NCBI RefSeq assembly: GCF_000426345.1
Contig: NZ_AUFE01000030.1
Coordinates: forward strand, 16,234 to 80,233
Reading direction: 5' to 3'
DNA length: 64,000 bases
Source of the DNA: Cupriavidus phytohabitans
GTDB lineage: Bacteria > Pseudomonadota > Gammaproteobacteria > Burkholderiales > Burkholderiaceae
Numbering within the stretch: the stretch's first letter is position 1; each line of letters starts with the position of its first letter. Below are positions 53,871 through 62,512 of the stretch, piece by piece. Made by a program: the position numbers and the translations under genes. Below the pieces are notes generated by a model, which had not been told where the DNA came from, ran no database searches, and worked only from the letters and a program-made list of their open reading frames with translations.

Positions 53871-54254
53871 ATGAAGCGCGTTTACGCCCTGATCGCGGCC
53901 AGCACGATGCTGGCTGCCTGCGTTTCGACGGGCGTCGACGTCCGGCAGGAGCACCTGGAGAACTTCCTGCTCGACTTCTCCACGCTCGACGACGTGACCG
54001 CGCAGCTGGGCAAGCCGACCTCGCAGACGACGCTCAGCAACGGCTCGACCATCCTGGTCTATTCCTTTGCTAGCTCCCGGCCGCATCCCGAGAGTTTTAT
54101 CCCCTTCATCGGGCCGTTGTTTGCCGGCGGGTCCATCAAGTCGTCGATGGTGCTGCTTGAGTTCGACGAGAACGGCGTACTCAGGAGCCAGCGCAGGACC
54201 ATGTCGACCAGCGCGTCGGGGTTAAGCGTGTTGCCGGCGGATGGGTTGCCTTAA
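53871..54254 (+). CDS. Small lipoprotein of the SmpA/OmlA-like type
   Basis: The 127-residue protein has a lipobox LAAC with C17. It then has a BamE/SmpA-like region (FSTLDDVTAQLGKPTSQTTLSNGSTILVYSF) and a C-terminal part with VLLEFDENGVLRSQR. Such proteins are outer-membrane lipoproteins; the family role in the Bam complex is not certain here. The ATG at 53871 is chosen because it sets the signal peptide correctly. Confidence 0.82.
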   Translation: MKRVYALIAASTMLAACVSTGVDVRQEHLENFLLDFSTLDDVTAQLGKPTSQTTLSNGSTILVYSFASSRPHPESFIPFIGPLFAGGSIKSSMVLLEFDENGVLRSQRRTMSTSASGLSVLPADGLP

Positions 54255-54381
54255 GGGCGTCCTGCATTTCCTGCGGCAGAGGCGAAATATCAGCGTCCGC
54301 GGCGCCAGTAGCCGTTGGCAATCCCTTCTATGACATCTACGCCCAAGAGCCTGATGCGTGGTGGCGCGTAATGAACCCGAT

Positions 54382-55590
54382 TCAGGCCAGCGCGTGCATT
54401 GCTTGCCGCCGGGACATGGCCGTCGGCTCGGGCGGGCCGCCGCGGTACCCCGCCGCAAACACCATCCGCCCCGCCGACCACGTATGGGTGACCATTGGCT
54501 GGCCGGCCACGCTGGCTACGGCGATCACGTCGGCGCGCAGGCCCGGCGCCAGCCGGCCCCGGTCGCGCAGCAGGCAGGCTTCCGCGGGGTTTGCCGTCAC
54601 CAGCGCGAGCGCTTCATTCAGCGGCAGTTCGGCCTGCCGGGCGGCGGCATAGGCCGCTGCAATCAGCGTTGACGGCTGGTAGTCCGAGCACAGGATGGTG
54701 CCGACGCCGGCGTGGATGGCGTCGATGGCGCGCATCGAGCCGCTCTGGCTCTTGCCGCGCAGCACGTTGGGTGCGCCCAGGATGGTCGGCAGTGCCTGTG
54801 CGCACGCGGCTTGCGCGGTCTCCAGGTTGATCGGGAACTCGCTCATGCGCACGCCCAGCGCCTGCATGGCGGCGATGCGCTGCGGCGAATCGTCGTCATG
54901 GCTGGCCGTGGGGATGCCGAGACGGTGCGCCTGTGCCACCAGCCGGTTGACGCGTTCATGCGCGCCGTCCAGCGCGGCAGCTTTCTTGTCGGCGGCGTCG
55001 GCGGCTTCCTCGCGGGTCATGCCGTGGTTGCCGATCATGTAGGCGAGGTAGGCGTCCAGCGTCTTGAACTGGCCCTGGCCCGGCGAGTGGTCCATCACCG
55101 ACAGCAGGTCGACCACACCCTCGGCCATCAGCTTTTCCAGTACCGGCACGGCGCTGGCATCGGTCACTTCATAGCGGCAGTGGACGCGGTTGTCGACCAG
55201 GCTATGGCTGCGGAACGCGGCCACGGTGCGCACCAGCGTGGCGGCGGTGTCGACGTTGCGCACGCCGAAGTGGTTGCCGGCAAAGGAGAGCGCATGGTAC
55301 GGCGTGGTGATGCCAGCCGCGGCGTTGCGGCGGTCGACCTGTGCCACGGCGAAATCCAGCGGGAACAGCACGTTGGCACGCGGTTCCACCTCTTTCTCGA
55401 TGGCATCGCAATGCACGTCGATCAGCCCGGGCATCACGGTGTGGCCGCGCAGGCCGATCACGTGGGCGTTTGCAGGCGCGGCAGATGGTTCGATGGCGGC
55501 GATATGGCCGTCCTCGATCAGCAGCGCGCTGTCGTGCAGCACACGGTCGGGCAGTACCAGGGTGGCGTGCGTCAGGTAGGTTGCGGTCAT
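54382..55590 (-). CDS. phnM: Alpha-D-ribose 1-methylphosphonate 5-triphosphate diphosphatase
   Basis: The 402-residue amidohydrolase-family protein has GLIDVHCDAIEKEVEPRANVLFP (metal site), GITTPYHALSF, ASHDDDSPQ and SDYQPSTLI. The Asp/His pattern is that of PhnM, which releases diphosphate from ribose 1-methylphosphonate 5-triphosphate in the carbon-phosphorus lyase pathway. It is the last gene of the minus-strand phn operon, 24 bases after phnL. A second phnM-like gene lies at 61304-62512. Confidence 0.92.
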   Translation of the reverse strand: MTATYLTHATLVLPDRVLHDSALLIEDGHIAAIEPSAAPANAHVIGLRGHTVMPGLIDVHCDAIEKEVEPRANVLFPLDFAVAQVDRRNAAAGITTPYHALSFAGNHFGVRNVDTAATLVRTVAAFRSHSLVDNRVHCRYEVTDASAVPVLEKLMAEGVVDLLSVMDHSPGQGQFKTLDAYLAYMIGNHGMTREEAADAADKKAAALDGAHERVNRLVAQAHRLGIPTASHDDDSPQRIAAMQALGVRMSEFPINLETAQAACAQALPTILGAPNVLRGKSQSGSMRAIDAIHAGVGTILCSDYQPSTLIAAAYAAARQAELPLNEALALVTANPAEACLLRDRGRLAPGLRADVIAVASVAGQPMVTHTWSAGRMVFAAGYRGGPPEPTAMSRRQAMHALA

Positions 55591-55614
55591 GTCCGGCTCC
55601 GTTGTTCTGGACAG

Positions 55615-56361
55615 TTACTGGCAGTTGGGGGCGAGGGCAGTGGCGGGCTGCAGCGGCAGCAGGCGCGTCGCCACGGCATCGCGTACCGCCTCGTCGTGGA
55701 AGATGCCGATCAGCGCGCGGCCGTCGGCCAGTGCTTCGCGGATCAGCTCGACCACGACCGCGCGGTTGTCGGCATCGAGCGAGGCGGTCGGCTCGTCGAG
55801 CAGCAGGATCGGGTGCCCGCCGATCAGGCCGCGGGCGATGTTGACGCGCTGCTGCTCGCCGCCGGAGAACGTTGCCGGTGGCAGTTCCCACAGCCGGCGC
55901 GGCAGGTTGAGCCGTTCCAGCAGCACCTCGGCGCGCTCGCGCGCTTCTTCATGGCTGGTGCCGCGCTGCTGCAGCGGATCGGCCACCACGTCCAGCGCCG
56001 ACACGCGCGGGATCGCGCGCAGGAACTGGCTGACATAGCCGATCACGTCGCGGCGCAGCTTCAGCACGCGCTGTTCGGGGGCGCTGTTCAGTTCGACCCA
56101 CGGCTCGCCGTCGGCGCTGGTGTCGCGCAGGCGGATGCTGCCTTCGGTGGCCAGGTAATTGCCATAGAGGCAGCGCAGCAGCGTGCTCTTGCCGGTGCCG
56201 GAAGGGCCCGACAGCACCAGGCATTCGCCGCGCGCGGCGTCGAAATCGATCGCGTTCAGCACCGGCAGGCGGATGCCGCCCTGGTTGTGCAGCGTAAACA
56301 TCTTGCCGAGGCCGCGCACCTCAACCAGCTTCTTCAGCTTCTGTGCATTGTCTGCTTGCAT
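55615..56361 (-). CDS. phnL: Carbon-phosphorus lyase complex ABC protein PhnL
   Basis: The 248-residue ATPase has Walker A GPSGTGKST (residues 52-60), signature FSGGEQQRVNIARG and Walker B PILLLDEPTAS. It is an ABC-type protein without a membrane partner. PhnL binds the PhnGHIJ core with PhnK and may drive its opening. The start at 56361 is 5 bases after the phnK stop. Confidence 0.94.
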   Translation of the reverse strand: MQADNAQKLKKLVEVRGLGKMFTLHNQGGIRLPVLNAIDFDAARGECLVLSGPSGTGKSTLLRCLYGNYLATEGSIRLRDTSADGEPWVELNSAPEQRVLKLRRDVIGYVSQFLRAIPRVSALDVVADPLQQRGTSHEEARERAEVLLERLNLPRRLWELPPATFSGGEQQRVNIARGLIGGHPILLLDEPTASLDADNRAVVVELIREALADGRALIGIFHDEAVRDAVATRLLPLQPATALAPNCQ

Positions 56362-56366
56362 TGTCG

Positions 56367-57143
56367 TCAGCCTTGCAGGATGGAAGAGACCAGCAGCTGC
56401 GTGTAGGGGTGCTGCGGGTCGTCGAGGATCTGGTCGGTCAGGCCTTGCTCGACCACGCGGCCGCCCTGCATCACCAGCGTGCGGTGCGCCAGCAGGCGCG
56501 CGACGGCGAGGTCGTGCGTGACCAGCACGGCGGCCAGGCCGAGATCGGAGACCAGCCGGCGCAGCAGATCGAGCAGGCGCGCCTGCACCGAGACATCGAG
56601 CGACGCGGTGGGCTCGTCCATGAACACCAGCCGTGGATGCGTGACCAGGTTGCGCGCGATCTGCAGGCGCTGCTGCATGCCGCCGGAGAACGTGCCGGGG
56701 ACATCGTCGAGGCGGGCCAGGTCGATCTCCATTTTTTCCAGCCAGCTGCCGGCGACTTCGCGCAGGTTGCCGTAGTGGCGCTCGCCCACCGCCATCAGGC
56801 GCTCGGCGATATTGGCGCCCGCGCTGACCTGCATGCGCAGGCCGTCGCGGGCATGCTGGCGCACGAAGCCCCAGTCGGTGCGTGCCAGCAGCCGCATGCG
56901 TGCGCTCGACAGCGTGGCCAGGTCGGTCAGGCCGGACTCGCGCATGTCGTAGCTGACGCTGCCGCGCTGCGGCGGCGCCTGCATCGACAAGGCCTGCAGC
57001 AGCGTGCTCTTGCCCGAGGCGGATTCGCCGACCACGCACAGCACTTCGCCGGGATAGAGGTCGAAGCTGACGTCATGGCAGCCATGCAGGCCGTCCCAGG
57101 TGCGCGTCAGGTTGCGCACCGACAGCAGCGGGGTCGTGCTCAT
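56367..57143 (-). CDS. phnK: Carbon-phosphorus lyase complex ABC protein PhnK
   Basis: The 258-residue ATPase has Walker A GESASGKST (39-47), signature FSGGMQQRLQIAR and Walker B LVFMDEPTAS. It also has DWGFVRQHARDGLRM, typical of PhnK. It docks on PhnJ in the carbon-phosphorus lyase core complex. The ATG at 57143 overlaps the phnJ stop by 4 bases. Confidence 0.94.
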   Translation of the reverse strand: MSTTPLLSVRNLTRTWDGLHGCHDVSFDLYPGEVLCVVGESASGKSTLLQALSMQAPPQRGSVSYDMRESGLTDLATLSSARMRLLARTDWGFVRQHARDGLRMQVSAGANIAERLMAVGERHYGNLREVAGSWLEKMEIDLARLDDVPGTFSGGMQQRLQIARNLVTHPRLVFMDEPTASLDVSVQARLLDLLRRLVSDLGLAAVLVTHDLAVARLLAHRTLVMQGGRVVEQGLTDQILDDPQHPYTQLLVSSILQG

Positions 57144-58042
57144 CGTGCACCTCCCGCGGCGTGCTTGACCGCTTGCCCGGCCTGGCGGTCGGCGCAGTAC
57201 TCGGTGTCCGAGCAGACGAACATGCGCGTGCCCGCATCGTCGGTGATGATCTCGTCCAGGTAGCTGTCGGTGGCGCCGCATTGCGCGCAGCAGCTCGTCC
57301 ACTTCTCGACCGTGAACGGATGGTCGGCGAAATCCAGGCTCTTTACCGAGGTGTACGGCGGCACGGCATAGACGCGCTTCTCGCGCCCTGCGCCAAACAG
57401 CATCAGCGCGGGGCTGCGGTCGAGCTTGGGGTTGTCGAACTTGGGAATCGGCGAGGGCCGCATCATGTAGCGCTGGTTGACGATCACGGGATAGTCGTAG
57501 GTGGTGGCGATATGCCCGTGATGGGCGATGTCTTCATAGAGCTTCACGTGCATCGCGCCGTACTCGGACAGCGCATGCATGGTGCGGGTCTCGGTCTCGC
57601 TCGGTTCCAGCCAGCGCAGCGGCTCGGGGATCGGCACCTGGAACACCATGGTCTGGCCCGCGCGCAGCGGGGTTTCCGGAATGCGGTGGCGGGTCTGGAT
57701 GATGGTCGCCTCGGCGGTGCGCTCGGTGGTCTGCACGCCGGTCACGCGGCCGAAGAAGCGGCGGATATTGATGGCGTTGGTGGTGTCGTCGGAACCCTGG
57801 TCGATCACCTTGAGCATGTCGGGCTTGCCGATGATGGCGGCGGTGACCTGGATGCCGCCCGTGCCCCAGCCGTAGGGCAGCGGCATTTCGCGGCTGCCGA
57901 AAGGGACCTGGTAGCCGGGGATCGCCACGGCCTTGAGCAGGGCGCGGCGCAGCATGCGCTTGGTCGATTCGTCGAGGTAACCGAAGTTGTAGTGCTCGTC
58001 GCGGGCGATGCCCGTGGCGGCGGATGCGTTCGCGGCGGTCAT
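57140..58042 (-). CDS. phnJ: Carbon-phosphorus lyase, radical SAM subunit PhnJ
   Basis: The 300-residue protein has YLDESTKRMLRRALLKAVAIPGYQVPFGSREMP at its start and the unusual cysteine motif CX2CX21CX5C: C252, C255, C277, C283. The first three should bind the 4Fe-4S cluster, and C283 corresponds to the catalytic thiyl cysteine. PhnJ cleaves the C-P bond of ribose 1-methylphosphonate 5-phosphate, releasing methane (for methylphosphonate) and the cyclic phosphate. It overlaps phnI and phnK by 4 bases each. Confidence 0.96.
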   Translation of the reverse strand: MTAANASAATGIARDEHYNFGYLDESTKRMLRRALLKAVAIPGYQVPFGSREMPLPYGWGTGGIQVTAAIIGKPDMLKVIDQGSDDTTNAINIRRFFGRVTGVQTTERTAEATIIQTRHRIPETPLRAGQTMVFQVPIPEPLRWLEPSETETRTMHALSEYGAMHVKLYEDIAHHGHIATTYDYPVIVNQRYMMRPSPIPKFDNPKLDRSPALMLFGAGREKRVYAVPPYTSVKSLDFADHPFTVEKWTSCCAQCGATDSYLDEIITDDAGTRMFVCSDTEYCADRQAGQAVKHAAGGAR

Positions 58043-59205
58043 GCCAGCGTCTCCTCTTGCGGCTGGGGCTGCAGATGCGATGCGGGTTGCATGGGTTGCA
58101 TGGATTGCGAATCGGCCGGCGCGGCGGCGGCATTCGTGCCTTCCTGTTCGCCGCGCAGGCGACGCAGCAGTTCCAGGTTGGCCTGGAAGTCGACGTAGTG
58201 CGGCAGCTTCAGGTGCTGCACGAAGCCGGAGGCCTCGACATTGTCGCTGTGGTACAGCATGAACTCGATATCGTTGGCCGGGGCGTCGCCGGCCTCGCCG
58301 AGTTCGGCGGCGCGCATGGCGCGGTCGGTCAGCGCCATCGACATCGCCTTGCGCTCGTTGTAGCCAAACACCAGGCCGTAGCCACGCGTGAAGCGCGGCG
58401 CTTCGTCGGCGTTGCCGGTGAACTGGCTGACCATCTGGCATTCGGTCAGCTCGATTTCGCCGATCGTCACGGCGAAGCCGAGTTCCTCGACGAACAGCTC
58501 GACCTCGGCGCTGCCAAAGCGGATCTCCGCCGCAAACGGATGCGAGTTGCCATAGCCGCGCTGCGTCGAATAACCCATCGACAGCAGGAAGCCTTCATCG
58601 GCGCGCGCCAGGTTCTGCAGGCGCGCGGCGCGGCTGGCCGGAAAGGTCAGCGGTTCGCGCGTCAGGTCGGGCGGGGCGGGGTCGCCGGCAGGGATCTCGT
58701 CGGCTTCGACCAGTTGTTCCGCCTCCAGCAGGCCGGTCACGCGCGGCATGCTGGCGGGCAGCGGCTCGGCCGAAGGCGGCAGCGGTGCGGGATCGCGGCC
58801 GGATTCGAGCGAAAAGTCCAGCAGGCGCTGCGTGTAGTCGTAGGTCGGCCCGAGTACCTGCCCGCCGGGGACGTCCTTGAACGTCGACGAAATCCGGCGC
58901 TGCAGGCGCATCGCGCCGGTATCGACCGGCACGGTATAGCCAAAGCGCGCCAGCGTAGTCCGGTACGCGCGCAGCAGGAACACCGCCTCGATCTGGTCAC
59001 CTGCGGCCTGCTTCAGCGCCAGCGCGGCCAGGTGCGGGTCGTACAGCGAGCCCTCGGCCATCACGCGCGACACCGCCAGCGGCATCTGCTCGCGGATCTG
59101 CGCCAGCGTCAGCTCGGGCAGTGCCGTGTCGCCGCGGCGATAGGCGTCGAGCATCTGGTAGGAATTCAGGATGGCGCGTTCGCCACCTTTGACGGCTACA
59201 TACAT
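58039..59205 (-). CDS. phnI: Carbon-phosphorus lyase complex subunit PhnI
   Basis: The 388-residue protein starts MYVAVKGGERAILNSY and holds ARADEGFLLSMGYSTQRGYGNSHPFAAEIR and GEIELTECQMVSQF, all typical of PhnI. With PhnG, H and L it transfers the phosphonate to ribose of ATP. The C-terminus ends in a low-complexity tail with Gln/Pro and Met repeats (about 20 residues), which is longer than needed for the fold. The start is 1 base after the phnH stop. Confidence 0.95.
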   Translation of the reverse strand: MYVAVKGGERAILNSYQMLDAYRRGDTALPELTLAQIREQMPLAVSRVMAEGSLYDPHLAALALKQAAGDQIEAVFLLRAYRTTLARFGYTVPVDTGAMRLQRRISSTFKDVPGGQVLGPTYDYTQRLLDFSLESGRDPAPLPPSAEPLPASMPRVTGLLEAEQLVEADEIPAGDPAPPDLTREPLTFPASRAARLQNLARADEGFLLSMGYSTQRGYGNSHPFAAEIRFGSAEVELFVEELGFAVTIGEIELTECQMVSQFTGNADEAPRFTRGYGLVFGYNERKAMSMALTDRAMRAAELGEAGDAPANDIEFMLYHSDNVEASGFVQHLKLPHYVDFQANLELLRRLRGEQEGTNAAAAPADSQSMQPMQPASHLQPQPQEETLA

Positions 59206-59206
59206 G

Positions 59207-59833
59207 TCAGGCCTCCATCTGCGTGGTGCGCGTCAGCGCGCAGAACCGGTCGCCGCTGGCGAGCAGCAGGTCGACACCCAGCGGAAAGCGGTCGTTGTTG
59301 GCGCGCCAGGCGCCGCGGAAGTCGGCCTCCAGGCCGGTCACGCGCAGCGTTTGCGTGTGTTCGATACCGGGGCCGCGCAGCGTGAAGGTGTCGCCGTCGC
59401 CGAGCGACGCGACTTCCACCAGCAACGTGGCCGAACGGTCCGGGAACGCGGGCTCGCCCTGCGCGCAGTCGGCCAGCGCCGGCATGGCGTGGCCGGCGGG
59501 CACGCATACAAAGGTGGCGGCGCGCAGGTCGTCGGTCAGCGGGCAGCCGCAATGGAAGCGCAGGAAAGCGCGCGCGGCGGCGGGTACGCCCGCCGGCAGC
59601 CACACCGGGGTGTAGGGATCAGCCAGCGTCAGCAGCAGCGCGCCAAGCGCCGGCGACAGGCCGTCGGGCAGGCCGGTGGTCGCCGGCAGGGACTGGACTT
59701 GTCCGGGATGGGCAAAGGCATGCAGCGTGGCGCGGAAAACCTGCTGGGCGTCGTCGACCGGGTTGTCGAAGCCCGGCACCAGCGAAGTGGCGGCGGAAGG
59801 CATCGGGGTGGCGGATGTCCTGGTGGAAATCAT
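59207..59833 (-). CDS. phnH: Carbon-phosphorus lyase complex subunit PhnH
   Basis: The 208-residue protein has VPGFDNPVDDAQQVFRATLHAFAHPGQ near its start, the standard PhnH N-terminal block, and GPGIEHTQTLRVTGL in the C-terminal half. It is a structural subunit of the PhnGHIJ core. The ATG at 59833 is 1 base after the phnG stop, consistent with one transcript. Length matches the family (about 190-210 residues). Confidence 0.95.
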   Translation of the reverse strand: MISTRTSATPMPSAATSLVPGFDNPVDDAQQVFRATLHAFAHPGQVQSLPATTGLPDGLSPALGALLLTLADPYTPVWLPAGVPAAARAFLRFHCGCPLTDDLRAATFVCVPAGHAMPALADCAQGEPAFPDRSATLLVEVASLGDGDTFTLRGPGIEHTQTLRVTGLEADFRGAWRANNDRFPLGVDLLLASGDRFCALTRTTQMEA

Positions 59834-59834
59834 G

Positions 59835-60332
59835 TCAGTCCTCTCCCCGGACCATGGTGAAGAACTCCACGCGCGTTTGCGCGGCGGTAGCTGCCTGCTG
59901 CGCCGCCCGAGCGGCATGGGCATCGGCCAATGGCGCCAGCACGGCGTCGTGCACGCGCTGGTGCCAGGCCGGCCGCTGCAGCAGCGCGTCCAGCATCGCC
60001 GCCTGCTGCGCGTGTTGCGTGCTGCGGCCCTGCACATAGGCCACGCCTACTGTGCCGGCATCGCCGTCTTCCAGCACGACCGCGCAGCGCGTGACCGTGA
60101 TTTCGCCGAGGTTGAACTGCGCTCCGGTGCCGCCGGCACGCGCGCGCACCATCGCCATGCCGGATTCAGGCTTGCGCAGCAGGCGCCACGCGGGCAGGGC
60201 CGCTGCCTGGCCCAGCCGGGCATAGGCGGCATCGAGCGCCTCGGTTGGCGCCATCGCCAATACCCGCAGCCACGCAGCGCGGGCCGGGATCGCATCGGTC
60301 ATTGCCGGACCGGCGGTTTCGCTTTGCATCAT
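59835..60332 (-). CDS. phnG: Carbon-phosphorus lyase complex subunit PhnG
   Basis: The roughly 165-residue protein has ARAAWLRVLAMAP, LRKPESGMAMVRARAGGTGAQFNLGEITVTRC and YVQGRSTQHAQQAAMLDALLQ, the PhnG core. It is a structural and catalytic subunit of the PhnGHIJ complex. The start may be 60332 or 60329 (consecutive ATGs preceded by AGGGGTG). It is the first gene of the minus-strand phn operon, divergent from phnF. Confidence 0.93.
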   Translation of the reverse strand: MMQSETAGPAMTDAIPARAAWLRVLAMAPTEALDAAYARLGQAAALPAWRLLRKPESGMAMVRARAGGTGAQFNLGEITVTRCAVVLEDGDAGTVGVAYVQGRSTQHAQQAAMLDALLQRPAWHQRVHDAVLAPLADAHAARAAQQAATAAQTRVEFFTMVRGED

Positions 60333-60337
60333 CACCC

Positions 60338-60390
60338 CTATACGTCTATACGTTTAGATGTCACAACGTGAACACGCCGCTACTAGACCA
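60338..60390. promoter_or_regulatory. Candidate PhnF operator sites in the phnG/phnF intergenic region
   Basis: The region has an exact tandem CTATACGT repeat (60338-60345 and 60346-60353), which contains GTCTATAC, and TGGTCTAG on the minus strand (60383-60390). The same TGGTCTAG occurs in front of the second phnM-like gene. PhnF-type sites described in mycobacteria (TGGTATAGACCA) are similar. Promoters of both directions probably lie here. Confidence 0.5.
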
Positions 60391-60505
60391 CAGGCAGATG
60401 AACGTTTCATGACGCTGCCCGGCATTAGTCTGGCTCCCTGCCATGCCGGCATAACTCGGGCACAATCGCATGGCACCAATGAACGCTTGATGACAAGAGG
60501 GCAGG

Positions 60506-61240
60506 ATGTCTGATCGGGAAGTAGAACGGGGTTCCGGCGTGGCCGTGTGGCGCCAGATCGGCGAGGCGCTGGCGGATGACATCCGCAACAAGCTGTACCA
60601 GCCCGGCGAGCAGCTGCCGCCGGAGCCGGAGCTGGCGACACGCTTTGCCGTGAACCGGCACACCATCCGGCGCGCCATGGGTGAACTGGAGCTGAGCGGA
60701 CTGGTGCGCATCGAGCAGGGCCGCGGCACCTTCGTGCAGGAGCATGCGATCGACTACGCGATCGGGCGGCGCACGCGCTTTTCGCAGAACCTGGCCGCGC
60801 AGGGCATGCGCGGGCATACCGAGATCATCGGCTGCCAGGAACTGCGCGCGCCGGAGATCGCACGCCACCTGGGCCTGGCGCGCACGGCGCCGGTGCTGCA
60901 CGTGCAGATGCTCGGGCGGGCAGAGGCGCGCACCATCGACGTTGCCGAGCATTATTTCGATCCGAAGCGCTTTCCTGGCATCGAGGAGGCGCTGCGCGCG
61001 CAGCAGTCGGTGTCGCGTGCGCTCGCGCAGTTCGGCATCGCTGACTACACGCGCAAGTGGTCGCGCATTACCGCCGCGATGCCGAGCGCCCCGGTGGCAC
61101 GGCTCCTGAACCAGCCCAAGACGCGGCCGGTGCTGCAGGTGGAGGCGCTCAATGTCGATATCGATGGCGTTCCAGTGCAGTACAGCGTGACGCGCTTTGC
61201 CGGGGACTGGGTGCAGCTGACGGTGTCGGACAGCGACTGA
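60506..61240 (+). CDS. phnF: GntR-family regulator of phosphonate genes (HutC subfamily)
   Basis: The 244-residue protein has a GntR winged helix (EPELATRFAVNRHTIRRAMGELELSGLVRIEQGRGTFV, about residues 40-77) and a UTRA ligand-binding domain. It is divergent from phnGHIJKLM, the usual location of phnF. It probably represses the phn genes and is released by a phosphonate-related ligand or when phosphate is low. The ATG at 60506 follows AGGGCAGG. Confidence 0.92.
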   Translation: MSDREVERGSGVAVWRQIGEALADDIRNKLYQPGEQLPPEPELATRFAVNRHTIRRAMGELELSGLVRIEQGRGTFVQEHAIDYAIGRRTRFSQNLAAQGMRGHTEIIGCQELRAPEIARHLGLARTAPVLHVQMLGRAEARTIDVAEHYFDPKRFPGIEEALRAQQSVSRALAQFGIADYTRKWSRITAAMPSAPVARLLNQPKTRPVLQVEALNVDIDGVPVQYSVTRFAGDWVQLTVSDSD

Positions 61241-61262
61241 GGCGCACCGAGGCCGCGCGCAT

Positions 61263-61283
61263 TGGTCTAGACATCTGTTTGTC
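61263..61283 (+). promoter_or_regulatory. Candidate PhnF operator before the second phnM-like gene
   Basis: TGGTCTAG at 61263-61270 overlaps the perfect palindrome GTCTAGAC at 61265-61272. It sits about 30 bases before the start of the phnM-like gene and matches the minus-strand site at 60383-60390. It could let PhnF control the second phn transcript independently. Confidence 0.5.
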
Positions 61284-61303
61284 ATTTGTCCGCGCTAACG
61301 TGC

Positions 61304-62512
61304 ATGTCCATGCATACGATCATTCCTACCCAAGCGCCGCAGCTGAGCGGCATCACGGGGCGCCGCGTGCTTGGTGCGGCGGGCCTGGGGCCGGCTACGC
61401 TTGGCTGGCGCGATGGCACTGTCGCCCAGCATGCGCCTGCATCCGGCTTATGGCTTGACGCGGGCGACCTGCTGGTGCTGCCCGGCATCGTCGATATCCA
61501 TGGCGATGCATTCGAGCGCGCCGTCATGCCGCGCCCGGGCGTCAGTTTTCCGTATGCGGGTGCGCTGCTCGACGTGGACCGCCAGCTGCTCGCAAACGGC
61601 ATCACCACCGAGTTCCATGGCGTGACCCTGTCGTGGGAGGGCGGGCTGCGCGGCGAAGCCTATGCGCTGCGCATGTTCGAAGCGCTCGCGCAGCTGCGCC
61701 CCATGCTTGGCGCCGAGCACAAGGTGCATCTGCGCTTCGAGGCATTCCACCTCGCCGGCGTCGATACCGCGCTCGCCTGGATCGCCGATGGGCGCATTGG
61801 CCTGCTCGCCATCAACGACCATTTGCCGATGATGGCGCGCCGCATGGCCGACGAAGGCAAGCTGCGGCAGTACGCCGAACGCGCTGAGTGCGACGTCGAG
61901 ACCTTCCGCCGGCGCCTGCGTGCGGCCAGCGCCAATGCGCAGGAAGTGCCGGAGGCGATGGCGCGCCTGATCGCCGCCGCGCGCGCGGCCGGCCTGCCGG
62001 TGGCTTCGCATGACGACCCGGACGTAGTTACGCGCCAGCACTACCACCGCCGCGGCTGCCGTATCGCCGAGTTTCCGCTGACCATCGACGCCGCCACGCT
62101 GGCGCGCCAGCTGGGCGACGACATCGTGTTCGGCGCGCCCAACGTGGTGCGCGGCACCAGCCACACCGGCGCGCCCAATGCGACCGAGATGGTGGCCGCC
62201 GGCCTGTGCACGGTGCTCGCTTCCGACTACTACTACCCGGCGCCGCTGCAGGCGGCGCTGCGCCTGGCGCAATTGGGCGTGCTCGACCTGCAGGGCGCGT
62301 GGCACCTCGTGTCGCGCAATCCTGCGCGTGCCGCCGGACTGCGCGATCGCGGCACGCTGGCAGCGGGCCTGCGCGCCGACGCGATCCTGGTCGACGACAG
62401 ACAGCCCGGTGCGCCGCGCGTCTGCGCCACCCTCGTCAATGGCGAACTGAAGCATGCCGCGGCGATGCCGCCGCTGGTCGATCTTGCCGACGCCGGTACA
62501 CTGGCGGCATGA
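61304..62512 (+). CDS. phnM: Second PhnM-like amidohydrolase
   Basis: The 402-residue protein has the PhnM-type blocks PGIVDIHGDAFERAVMPRPGVSFP, GITTEFHGVTLSWEGGL, ASHDDPDVVTRQHYHRRGCRIAEFP and SDYYYPAPLQAAL. It is clearly related to the phnM at 54382-55590, but distinct, with little identical stretch. It may act on the same or a different ribose phosphonate. Start choice 61304 or 61310 is uncertain; no strong ribosome-binding site precedes either. Its end overlaps the DUF1045 gene as ATGA. Confidence 0.85.
   Translation: MSMHTIIPTQAPQLSGITGRRVLGAAGLGPATLGWRDGTVAQHAPASGLWLDAGDLLVLPGIVDIHGDAFERAVMPRPGVSFPYAGALLDVDRQLLANGITTEFHGVTLSWEGGLRGEAYALRMFEALAQLRPMLGAEHKVHLRFEAFHLAGVDTALAWIADGRIGLLAINDHLPMMARRMADEGKLRQYAERAECDVETFRRRLRAASANAQEVPEAMARLIAAARAAGLPVASHDDPDVVTRQHYHRRGCRIAEFPLTIDAATLARQLGDDIVFGAPNVVRGTSHTGAPNATEMVAAGLCTVLASDYYYPAPLQAALRLAQLGVLDLQGAWHLVSRNPARAAGLRDRGTLAAGLRADAILVDDRQPGAPRVCATLVNGELKHAAAMPPLVDLADAGTLAA

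Noticed and set aside
54712..56406. A 564-codon plus-strand open frame across phnM and phnL
   Set aside because: It is antisense to clear phn genes and has shadow composition.
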